In this document: positions 24,975 to 33,064 of the stretch, piece after piece
Layout of the letters: each line of letters opens with the position of its first letter
How positions within the stretch are numbered: the stretch's first letter is position 1
Assembly (NCBI GenBank): GCA_937927335.1
Contig: CALBDU010000083.1
Location: 1 to 64,000 of the forward strand
Length of the DNA stretch: 64,000 bases
Reading direction: 5' to 3'
Origin: an uncultured Clostridium sp.
GTDB lineage: Bacteria; Bacillota; Clostridia; Clostridiales; Clostridiaceae
Position numbers and translations under genes: made by a program
The notes under the pieces: generated by a model
The model's database searches: none
What the model was told of the DNA's origin: nothing
What the model saw: the letters and a program-made list of their open reading frames with translations, nothing else

Positions 24975-26498
24975 ATGTTATTTAAAAAAATTCAATTTAG
25001 CCTGGCAGCGGTCTTTACAATGATTTTCACAATAATGGGATCCTCTGTGGCTTCTGCAAGCACCCTGGATTACTCAACCTCCCTTAAAAGGATGCAGGAC
25101 CTTGGAATTATAGACACTGCTGCGGCAAATACCAGCAGCTTCATTACCAGAGGCCAGCTGGCTAAATCCATTGTCATAGCTGAAGGAAAGGCTTCCTCAG
25201 CTAAAAGTCTTAATGGCAGCACTATATTTTATGATGTGGATCCATCAAGCGATTTGAGCGGCTATATCAATCAGGGGGTAAACCTTGGCACTGAGGAAGG
25301 TGTAAACCAAAAGGTTATCTGCGGAAGAGCAGACGGAGGTTACCATCCTGATGATCAGGTAACCTATGGAGAATTATGTACAATGATGGTTAGACTTCTT
25401 GGCTACAGCGACAGCGACTTAACAGGTGCATGGCCTAATAATTATATTCAGAAGGCTGCAGATCTGGACCTTACTACAGATATTGCCTTAAACAGAAGCG
25501 ACAAGGTAACCTTGGGAGTTGAGGCAGTGATGTTTGACAGGCTATTCGATTCAACTATGAAAAAAACAGGCAGTACTACAAGTTTCTTTTCGGACAATTA
25601 CTATGATGACACTACGGTTACCGGTACTCAAAAGGAAGTAATAGTGCTGGCAAATTCCAGAACATCACTTGACCTGGCTGAAAATCAGATAATAACAGAC
25701 CAGGGAACATATACCCTTAAGGTAGGGGTAAGTACTCCTGAGATAGGTGGAAAATATAAAATGTACGTGGATGGAACCACTGTAACAAAGGTTGCACCTA
25801 AAATTAATTCCACAGAGGGTTATGCAGTATCGGATGTATCAGCGTCCTTCATTACCTATACTGATGACAATAATCAATCAAAGTCAATGTTATTGCCAGA
25901 AGCCTCAACATACTATTATAATGGCTCTAGTGTAAGCCGTGATATTGCTGTAAAGTCAATTCAGCCATTCTCTTCAGTAGTGATAGCAAAAAACAGCAAT
26001 GGAAATAATGATTATATGGTAATAGCGGATCCTACCTTCAGCAGTCCTCTGGTATACGACTATGAAAGTGAAGAAATCGATGATTTAATGGAAGATGAAG
26101 GCATTGAGTATATCTATAGAGATGACAGCAAGTACGATTCAGATAAGAATATAGATTTCGACGACCAGGATGTAGTATACAAGGTGTCGGATTTATGGGG
26201 AAAGAACAGCTGTATCTATATACACAACCAGGTTGTGGATGGAGAAATTACAGCAATTACACCAGACAGATTTAATCCTACAAGTGTAGTTCTTGAAGAA
26301 GAGAGTAAAAAAATCGCTTCTGAAGTAACTGATGCTTCGGGGAATACTACCAAAACATATTCCTACAGCACCACAAAAACAACCTATACCTTTAGTAAAT
26401 ACTTTAACAAGTCTTCTTATGCCATAGAAGAACTTTATATTGGCAGTGATGTACATTTTGTTTTAGGAATCGATGGTAAGATATTAGATGTCTATTAA
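24975..26498 (+). CDS. secreted S-layer-homology (SLH) domain protein, copy 1
   Basis: A 507-residue protein with a signal peptide ending near SVASAS (about residue 30). SLH-like repeats fill about residues 32-190: MQDLGIID ... SSFITRGQLAKSIV, then DDQVTYGELCTMMVRLLGYSD, then DKVTLGVEAVMFDRLF. SLH domains bind secondary wall polymers, so the protein should sit on the cell wall. The remaining 300 residues are beta-rich without a known motif. It follows a fusion-protein gene by 21 bases. Copy 2 at 33065 differs at only nine residues, all at the two ends. Confidence 0.88.
   Translation: MLFKKIQFSLAAVFTMIFTIMGSSVASASTLDYSTSLKRMQDLGIIDTAAANTSSFITRGQLAKSIVIAEGKASSAKSLNGSTIFYDVDPSSDLSGYINQGVNLGTEEGVNQKVICGRADGGYHPDDQVTYGELCTMMVRLLGYSDSDLTGAWPNNYIQKAADLDLTTDIALNRSDKVTLGVEAVMFDRLFDSTMKKTGSTTSFFSDNYYDDTTVTGTQKEVIVLANSRTSLDLAENQIITDQGTYTLKVGVSTPEIGGKYKMYVDGTTVTKVAPKINSTEGYAVSDVSASFITYTDDNNQSKSMLLPEASTYYYNGSSVSRDIAVKSIQPFSSVVIAKNSNGNNDYMVIADPTFSSPLVYDYESEEIDDLMEDEGIEYIYRDDSKYDSDKNIDFDDQDVVYKVSDLWGKNSCIYIHNQVVDGEITAITPDRFNPTSVVLEEESKKIASEVTDASGNTTKTYSYSTTKTTYTFSKYFNKSSYAIEELYIGSDVHFVLGIDGKILDVY
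25024..26338 (+). repeat. long direct repeat, first copy (identical to 33114-34428)
   Basis: By direct reading, 1315 bases inside the first SLH gene are identical to bases 33114-34428 inside the second, at a constant offset of 8090. The first differences flanking the block are at 25023/33113 and 26339/34429. Outside it the genes differ at many positions. Confidence 0.9.
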
Positions 26499-26515
26499 AT
26501 AATTCATAATAAATT

Positions 26516-26558
26516 GTATGAAAACAAACAACTGTTGTTTGTTTTCATACTTTTTTTT
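26516..26558 (+). terminator. strong terminator after the first exporter / SLH operon
   Basis: A perfect 16-base-pair stem (26516-26531 with 26535-26550) with a three-base loop, followed by eight T. Confidence 0.95.
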
Positions 26559-26593
26559 ATTATATAATTAATAGAATGTTGGAGGTATATCCC

Positions 26594-28105
26594 ATGATAA
26601 GATGGATTTTAAACAAGAGCATTAAATTTCAATTAATACTAATATTATGCACGGTTTTATTTATTCCTGCAGCTGTGCTGGCCTGGAATGCAATTATGCC
26701 TTCAAAGGTGGAAACTGCCGTTAAAGGAATGCAGGAGGAAAGGCTTAACAATTTATTGTCCTATATAGATGAGGATATTGATAAAGCAGAGCTGGCATCC
26801 ATTAATGAAAACCAGCAGAATTTAATGAAATTTGAACGAGACAACACTACAAAGCTAAGGGCACTTTCAAAAATTGCAAAGGGTACCAACATAGGAATGT
26901 ATATACCCGGTATAAATAAGAACTATGAATTTTTTATGCCTAATGACAAGGACCAAAATGCGGATAAGGCCAGTAAATCCGAAGCAGATGAATCCAAAAG
27001 CGAAATCATGAGAAGCGTAAACTCCGTTATAAGCAGTAAAAAAAATAAAGTGGATTATTCAGATTATAATAATTTTAAAATAATAAGGAGTTATCATCCG
27101 ATCATTTACAATAATACGGTTGCTGCAGTGGTATGGGCAGATTCACCCCTTCCAAAGGAATTGAACTATAACAGGGAGGTTATGATGTACATGTCCTTCT
27201 GCATTCCCGCAGCACTGCTCCTTGCACTGATTTTAATGGGAATTATTATTAAAAACCTTCAAAAGAATATTTATCAGGTAAGGATGGGCTTGGAGAATAT
27301 CGGATCAGATCTATCCTATCGAATAGAAGACACGGGCGGCGACATAGGCCAGATTGCTACATACATAAATTCAATGGCGGATTCCCTGGAAAAGAAGGAA
27401 CAGCTGGAGGAAAGGATGCAGAGAAATGAGAAGCTGGCATCTTTAGGACATCTTATATCAGGTGTTGCTCATGAGATCAGGAATCCACTGGGAATAATCA
27501 GCGGCACAGCACAGCTTATGGAGAAAAAGTTCAAGCACATAGAGGAGCTTCAGGAGTATATAAAAATTATCAGGGAGCAAAGTGACAGGGAAAACAAGGT
27601 TATTCAAGAACTGCTTGACTATGCCAGACCTTCTAAAAATCTAATGATGCAGACAGATATTAATCTTCTTGTTAATAGTATCTTGTCCTTTACAATAAAG
27701 TATATTCAGGACAATCATATAACGTTAAAGCTGGAGCAGGGGGATAATCTTCCTTTAGTGCTAATGGACTGTGACAAAATTAAACAGGTATTTGTAAATA
27801 TAGTGATAAATGCCTGTGAGGCCATGGAGACTGGAGGAACTTTAACCATCGCAACAAAACAGGAAGGGCCATGGATCAAAACATGCTTTAAAGATACAGG
27901 TAAGGGTATGGACGATAATCAAATGGATAAAATTTTCAATCCATACTTTACAACAAAACCAAAGGGTACAGGCCTAGGCTTAACTATAAGCAACAGTATT
28001 GTGGAATTACATGGGGGATATATAGAAGTGAAAAGCAAAAAAAATGAGGGCTCAGAATTTATAGTGGCGCTGCCTATGAACAAAGAAGGTGAATCAAATG
28101 GGTAG
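26594..28105 (+). CDS. sensor histidine kinase (NtrB/AtoS type)
   Basis: A 503-residue membrane kinase; ATG 26594 is used because GGAGGT lies 9-14 bases before it, inside the longer frame. Two transmembrane helices (about residues 9-29 and 203-221) enclose an extracellular sensor of about 170 residues rich in charged helix. HAMP follows, then H-box LISGVAHEIRNPLGII, N-box VINACEAMETGG, G1 DTGKGMDD, F-box IFNPYFTTKPKGTGLGL. This kinase type pairs with enhancer-binding regulators. The regulator gene begins inside its last codons. Confidence 0.94.
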   Translation: MIRWILNKSIKFQLILILCTVLFIPAAVLAWNAIMPSKVETAVKGMQEERLNNLLSYIDEDIDKAELASINENQQNLMKFERDNTTKLRALSKIAKGTNIGMYIPGINKNYEFFMPNDKDQNADKASKSEADESKSEIMRSVNSVISSKKNKVDYSDYNNFKIIRSYHPIIYNNTVAAVVWADSPLPKELNYNREVMMYMSFCIPAALLLALILMGIIIKNLQKNIYQVRMGLENIGSDLSYRIEDTGGDIGQIATYINSMADSLEKKEQLEERMQRNEKLASLGHLISGVAHEIRNPLGIISGTAQLMEKKFKHIEELQEYIKIIREQSDRENKVIQELLDYARPSKNLMMQTDINLLVNSILSFTIKYIQDNHITLKLEQGDNLPLVLMDCDKIKQVFVNIVINACEAMETGGTLTIATKQEGPWIKTCFKDTGKGMDDNQMDKIFNPYFTTKPKGTGLGLTISNSIVELHGGYIEVKSKKNEGSEFIVALPMNKEGESNG

Positions 28106-29447
28106 AATTTTAGTTGTTGATGATGAAAAATATATTGGCTGGATAATAAAAAAGTCTTTTGAAGCTACAGATTATGAGGTTTATAGCTGTGAAACAGCAA
28201 AGGAGGGCCTTTTAGAGGTTCAAAAAAACAGCTATGACATTGTTTTTCTTGATTTAAGACTTCCAGATATGGATGGAATGGAGGTTCTTCAAGAACTGAA
28301 AAAAATGCAGCAGGACCTGGTAGTTATAATAATTACTGCCCATGGAAGCATCGACAGTGCCATAGAAAGCATGAAGAAGGGTGCCTTCGATTACATAACA
28401 AAGCCCTTTGATGTAGATGAACTGGTTATTCAAGTAGAAAAAGCCCATGAAATGCAAAAACTGAAGGAAGAAGTAGATTATTTACGAAATATAAATGTTA
28501 AGGAAATTGAGGAATTTAGCTTAAAGAGTAAAAATGAGAATCTAAATGTTATATATAAGTCCCTTGAACAGGTAGCAAAGTCTCCGGCGACTATATTTAT
28601 TACAGGAGAAACAGGAACTGGAAAAGAGCTCATAGCAAAAAAAATACACAAGTTAAGTGATAGAACCAATTATCCATTTGTTGCATTAAACTGCAGCATA
28701 ACACCAGAAAGTGCATTGGAAAAGGAAATCCTGGGGTATGAAAAAGGTGCCTTTCCTGGTGCTGCTGATAAAAAGAAGGGGAAACTGGAGCTAGCGGGCA
28801 AGGGAACTATTTTTATAGAAGACGTAGATAAATTAAGTTTAAAACTGCAGATGAAACTATTGGAGATAATTGATCAAAAGGAATTTCAAAGAGTTGGACA
28901 AAATGGCAGTGTTAAGTTTGAAGCAAGAATAGTTGCTGCCTCTAATAAGGATTTGATTACTGAAATAAACGAAGGACGATTTAGAGAAGATCTTTATTAT
29001 AAGCTTAATGTTTTTCCAATAAAACTACCGCCATTAAGGGAACGAAGGGAAGACCTGCTGGATTTGGTCGACTACTTTATAAAAAAGCATGATAATACAC
29101 AAAAAATAAAGGGTATTTCTCCTGACACGGTGAGGCTGTTAAAAAGTTATTACTGGCCCGGTAATATTATTGAACTTGAAAATGTCATTGAAAGAATAAT
29201 AATTCTCAATCAGGAGCCCTTGATAAGGCCAGGAATACTTCCTGAAGAAATACTGGGAAGGGTAAAGAGCACAAAGGATCCAATAATATACTTTCCCGAA
29301 GAAGGAATTAATTTAGAAAATGTAGAAAGGGAGTTGATAATTAAAGCATTGAAAATCAGCGGGCAGAATCAAAGTAAAGCAGCACAGCTGTTAGGTATAA
29401 CAAGATCTGCCTTAATATATCGTATGCAAAAATATGCAATAAAATAA
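28098..29447 (+). CDS. NtrC-type response regulator with altered GAFTGA loop (GAFPGA)
   Basis: A 449-residue receiver-AAA+-Fis regulator. ATG 28098 is chosen over GTG 28089 because AGAAGGTGA then serves as ribosome site; it overlaps the kinase gene by eight bases. The receiver has the phospho-Asp in FLDLRLPDMDG. The AAA+ domain has Walker A GETGTGKE (170-177). Its sigma-54 contact loop reads GAFPGA (217-222) instead of GAFTGA, and Walker B reads IFIEDV (E241, D242) where DE is usual. The arginine-finger region RFREDLYYKLNVFPI and the Fis helix-turn-helix (QSKAAQLLGITRSALIYRMQ) are normal. Sigma-54 activation is therefore doubtful. Confidence 0.92.
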   Translation: MGRILVVDDEKYIGWIIKKSFEATDYEVYSCETAKEGLLEVQKNSYDIVFLDLRLPDMDGMEVLQELKKMQQDLVVIIITAHGSIDSAIESMKKGAFDYITKPFDVDELVIQVEKAHEMQKLKEEVDYLRNINVKEIEEFSLKSKNENLNVIYKSLEQVAKSPATIFITGETGTGKELIAKKIHKLSDRTNYPFVALNCSITPESALEKEILGYEKGAFPGAADKKKGKLELAGKGTIFIEDVDKLSLKLQMKLLEIIDQKEFQRVGQNGSVKFEARIVAASNKDLITEINEGRFREDLYYKLNVFPIKLPPLRERREDLLDLVDYFIKKHDNTQKIKGISPDTVRLLKSYYWPGNIIELENVIERIIILNQEPLIRPGILPEEILGRVKSTKDPIIYFPEEGINLENVERELIIKALKISGQNQSKAAQLLGITRSALIYRMQKYAIK

Positions 29448-29465
29448 TTATAGGAAAGGGGTACA

Positions 29466-31187
29466 ATGTTGAAGCTGAAATTAGATTTAACAAATATAAA
29501 GAGCAAAACTAAAAAATTAATGTCCAGAAAGCATGCAAAGCCCATACTTGCTGTGGCTTTAGTATGTATAATCGGCATAGGAACTTTTACAGTTAAAACA
29601 ATAATATCTAAGAAATCTACTTCTTCCGTACAGCAAACTGCAAAGGTAATCAAGGGAAATTTAAAAATAACAGTAACGGGTTCAGGCGCGGTGGAAAGCA
29701 CAAATGAAACTACTCTTTATGCTGAAACCGGAGCTGATGTGACAAAGGTTAACTATAAGGAAGGCGATGTTGTAAAAAAGGGAGATGTCATTGCTGAATT
29801 AGATGATAGTGATTATCAGAGTACACTATCAAATAATGAAAATTCATTTTTGCAAAGTCAGATATCTGCACAGTCAAGTTCAGATGATATTAAAAACCTT
29901 ACAATAAAAGCACCATTTTCCGGCCAGGTAAGCAGCATTTCTGTTAAAGCTGGGGATGAGGTTAACTCTGGCGGTACAATATTGACTATAAGTGACCCAT
30001 CAAGGCTTAAGGTTTTATTAACCTACAGTTCCAATGATGCTGCAAAAATAGCAGTTGGACAAAGTGCCAGTGTATACATTACCTCACTTATGGAGTCTAT
30101 TAGCGGAACTGTGTCCTATATAAGCAATAAGTCTACTACCACAGCTTCAGGAGGAAGCGTTTATACTGTGGAGATTACAATGGATAACCCCGGAGCCATT
30201 ACAGAAGGCAGTACGGCCAGCGCCGATATCGCAACTAACAGTGGAACAGTTACAAGCATAGGAACAGCCTCCATCAGCTATGTTAATAAAAAGACTGTTA
30301 CAAGTTCAGTTTCAGGTACTGTACAAAGTGTATATGTAAAAGAAAATCAGGACGTTTCCAATGGAACAGTGCTGGTGTTTTTAAAAAACGATACACTTAC
30401 CAGAAGTATGCAAACTGCTAATTTAAAGGTCCAAGCTTCTCAGACATCCTTAAGTCAAAGTGAAAAGCAGGCAAGCAAATATAAAATCGTTGCGCCATGC
30501 GATGGAACTATCACTACTTTGAATTATAAAGTGGGAGATACTGTTAAAGCTGGCGACGAGTTTGGTGTAATCTATGATCCAAACCAGATGCAGTTCCAGG
30601 TAGATGTGGATGAGCTTGATATTTCAAAGCTTTCCATAGGCCAGGATGTTAACATAACTTTAGATGCAATCAGCAGTACCTCGGAAACACCTATGACCGG
30701 AACTATAACTAAAATTGCTGTTGTAGGAACCTCGTCAAATGGAGTAACAACTTATCCGGTAACCATACAATTTACCGGTGATATTACCGGCCTTAAGGGA
30801 GGTATGAATGCCAATGGGGAGATAGTTGTAAATGAACTTAAGAATGTCCTTTACGTTCCTTTAGAAGCTGTTACTACAACTAATAAGAAAAGCTACGTAT
30901 GGGTAAAGGAAAACGGAAGCTCAAGTTCCAAATCAAGCGGAAATACTCCTCAGGGTTCCGGTGGAAGCTCTTCAAACAGCAAGACCAGCACCTATTATGC
31001 TGGTGCAGTAAAAAAAGAAGTAACAACTGGTGAAAATACAGATTCCTATATCATAATAAAAAGCGGACTCAGCGAAGGCGATACAATAGTTTTACCACAA
31101 ACCACCAGCAGCAGCTCATCAAAAACAACAACTAAAACTAGCAGCGGCATGGGCGGCGGCATGGGCGGACCTGGAGGCGGTATGTAA
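29466..31187 (+). CDS. long membrane-fusion protein (MacA-like adaptor), copy 2
   Basis: A 573-residue adaptor, full-length paralogue of the one at 23382. It has an N-terminal transmembrane helix (about residues 22-42), the same two sets of lipoyl-like motifs (LTIKAPFSGQVSSISVKAGD; YKIVAPCDGTITTLNYKVGD) and the beta-barrel segment with LKNVLYVPLEAVTT. Unlike copy 1 it carries a Ser/Gly/Thr-rich insert near residue 485 and a Gly/Met tail (SGMGGGMGGPGGGM). Its stop codon overlaps the ATPase start (ATGA-type), so adaptor, ATPase and permease are made together as a MacAB-like set. Confidence 0.92.
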   Translation: MLKLKLDLTNIKSKTKKLMSRKHAKPILAVALVCIIGIGTFTVKTIISKKSTSSVQQTAKVIKGNLKITVTGSGAVESTNETTLYAETGADVTKVNYKEGDVVKKGDVIAELDDSDYQSTLSNNENSFLQSQISAQSSSDDIKNLTIKAPFSGQVSSISVKAGDEVNSGGTILTISDPSRLKVLLTYSSNDAAKIAVGQSASVYITSLMESISGTVSYISNKSTTTASGGSVYTVEITMDNPGAITEGSTASADIATNSGTVTSIGTASISYVNKKTVTSSVSGTVQSVYVKENQDVSNGTVLVFLKNDTLTRSMQTANLKVQASQTSLSQSEKQASKYKIVAPCDGTITTLNYKVGDTVKAGDEFGVIYDPNQMQFQVDVDELDISKLSIGQDVNITLDAISSTSETPMTGTITKIAVVGTSSNGVTTYPVTIQFTGDITGLKGGMNANGEIVVNELKNVLYVPLEAVTTTNKKSYVWVKENGSSSSKSSGNTPQGSGGSSSNSKTSTYYAGAVKKEVTTGENTDSYIIIKSGLSEGDTIVLPQTTSSSSSKTTTKTSSGMGGGMGGPGGGM

Positions 31188-31867
31188 TGATTGAATTAGC
31201 TGGAATAACTAAAACTTATACCATGGGAGAAAACCAGGTAACTGCTTTAAATAATGTGAACTTAAGTATAAAAGAGCATGAATTTGTTTCAATTATCGGT
31301 CCTTCCGGATCTGGAAAATCTACATTAATGAATATATTAGGATGTCTTGATATTCCGTCTTCAGGCAGCTATGTTCTTGATGGAAGTGAAGTAAGTGAAA
31401 TGCATGACGATGAATTGGCTGAAATTAGAAATAAAAAAATAGGTTTTATATTTCAGAAATATAATCTGCTGCCTAAGCTTTCAGCTGTTGAAAATGTAGA
31501 GCTTCCTCTATTGTATCAGGGCATTAAACCGAGCGATATCAGGAACAGGGCTATGGAATCATTAAAAAATGTGGGGCTTCTTGATAAAATGAGCCATAGA
31601 CCAAGCGAGCTTTCAGGAGGTCAGCAGCAAAGGGTGGCCATTGCAAGAGCCTTGGCTACAAAGCCTTCGTTATTACTTGCCGATGAACCAACAGGAGCTT
31701 TGGACAGCAAAACGGGAAAGGAAGTTATGGAGATTTTAAAAAGCCTTAATGCTGACTATGGCAATACAATTGTGCTTATTACTCATGATAACAACCTTGC
31801 AATCCAGGCAAAGCGAATGGTTAGGATACAAGATGGAGAAATAACAGAAGACAAGGGGTTGGTATAG
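31187..31867 (+). CDS. MacB-type ABC exporter ATP-binding protein
   Basis: A 226-residue ATPase of the LolD/MacB family. Walker A GPSGSGKST, Q-loop FIFQKYNLLP, signature LSGGQQQRVAIARAL, Walker B LLLADEPTGALD and switch His in ITHDNNLA are canonical. The DEPTGALDS wording is characteristic of the family. It overlaps the adaptor gene before it and the permease gene after it by single bases. It should drive mechanotransmission through the FtsX-like permease rather than carry a substrate through a channel. Confidence 0.95.
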   Translation: MIELAGITKTYTMGENQVTALNNVNLSIKEHEFVSIIGPSGSGKSTLMNILGCLDIPSSGSYVLDGSEVSEMHDDELAEIRNKKIGFIFQKYNLLPKLSAVENVELPLLYQGIKPSDIRNRAMESLKNVGLLDKMSHRPSELSGGQQQRVAIARALATKPSLLLADEPTGALDSKTGKEVMEILKSLNADYGNTIVLITHDNNLAIQAKRMVRIQDGEITEDKGLV

Positions 31868-33045
31868 TGAGTTTCAGTCAGATATTCAAGATGGCAATCA
31901 AAAGCATAGGGAGTAATAAGGTAAGATCATTTCTTACTATGCTTGGGGTTATTATCGGTGTGTCTTCTGTAATCATAGCTGTAAGCTTTGCAAAGGGTAG
32001 TACGGCAAACATAACCCAGTCACTTTCCACCTTGGGAACCAACCTGATAAATGTTAATATTACCGGAAGGGGAAGTAATATAAGAGTTACCTATGCCCAG
32101 ATGGCGCAATTCCAGGAGGAAAACAGTGATATAATTTCAAGTGTAGCTCCTCAATCCTCCGCATCAGGAACGGTTAAGGCCGGTAATAAAAACAGAAGCA
32201 CAACAATATTAGGAACCAACTACGCCTATGCGGATATAAACAGTGTTACAGTGTCCAGCGGCAGATTTCTATCAAGCTATGATACTGATTATAATCAAAA
32301 GGTAGCAGTGGTAGGGACAGCTGTAGTAAATGATATTTATGGTGGGGCTAATCCTGTAGGCCAAAAAATCAAGGTTCTTGGGCAGGAATTTAATGTAATT
32401 GGGGTACTTACTGAAACTGAAAATGGAGGAGATTCCACTGACGACGACAGGGTCATAATTCCTATAAGCGCTGCTACAAGACTTAATAAGGATGCTGTAA
32501 TAAGATCCTTTTCGGTAAAAGCAGTCAGTGCAGAAACTGTTAATCAGGCAGTAACGAAGCTGGATTCATTTTTGCAGGGAATATATAACGACAGTGATCT
32601 GTACCGAGTTACCAATATGGCTCAGGTTTTATCCACAATGAGTTCGGTGACAAATACAATGACAGCGGTGCTGGCGGGGATAGCAGCTATATCCCTTATA
32701 GTAGGCGGTATAGGGATAATGAATATTATGCTGGTTTCAGTTACAGAAAGAACAAGAGAAATTGGTATAAGAAAGGCTATTGGAGCTAAAAAAAGGAATA
32801 TACTGACTCAATTTCTTATTGAATCTCTGGTGGTAACAGGACTGGGCGGAATTGCAGGCATTATTATAGCAGTATTAGTTATACATTTCATTATAGGTGG
32901 ATTTAATATAGTTACTGAAGTATATTCAATACCTTGGATGGTTTTATCATTTGGAATATCACTGCTGATAGGTGTTATTTTTGGAATGTACCCTGCAAAT
33001 AAGGCTGCTAACCTGAATCCAATAGATGCCTTGATGTATGAATAA
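31867..33045 (+). CDS. MacB-type FtsX-like permease
   Basis: A 392-residue membrane protein starting at GTG 31867, sharing one base with the upstream stop. One N-terminal helix (about residues 18-42), a large extracellular MacB_PCD domain (about 45-270) and three C-terminal helices give the MacB topology. Motifs NKVRSFLTMLGVIIGVSSVI, GGIGIMNIMLVSVTERTREIGIRKA and ANLNPIDAL-like ending are typical. It partners the ATPase and adaptor just upstream. In monoderm bacteria such sets export peptides or drugs. The SLH protein gene follows at 20 bases. Confidence 0.95.
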   Translation: MSFSQIFKMAIKSIGSNKVRSFLTMLGVIIGVSSVIIAVSFAKGSTANITQSLSTLGTNLINVNITGRGSNIRVTYAQMAQFQEENSDIISSVAPQSSASGTVKAGNKNRSTTILGTNYAYADINSVTVSSGRFLSSYDTDYNQKVAVVGTAVVNDIYGGANPVGQKIKVLGQEFNVIGVLTETENGGDSTDDDRVIIPISAATRLNKDAVIRSFSVKAVSAETVNQAVTKLDSFLQGIYNDSDLYRVTNMAQVLSTMSSVTNTMTAVLAGIAAISLIVGGIGIMNIMLVSVTERTREIGIRKAIGAKKRNILTQFLIESLVVTGLGGIAGIIIAVLVIHFIIGGFNIVTEVYSIPWMVLSFGISLLIGVIFGMYPANKAANLNPIDALMYE

Positions 33046-33064
33046 AAGAAAGGACGGTGCAAAT

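Noticed and set aside
26499..26593. Sigma-54 promoter near the NtrC-type regulator
   Set aside because: No TGGCA-N-TTGC type minus-24/minus-12 pair was found in the gaps around the kinase, regulator, adaptors or SLH genes.
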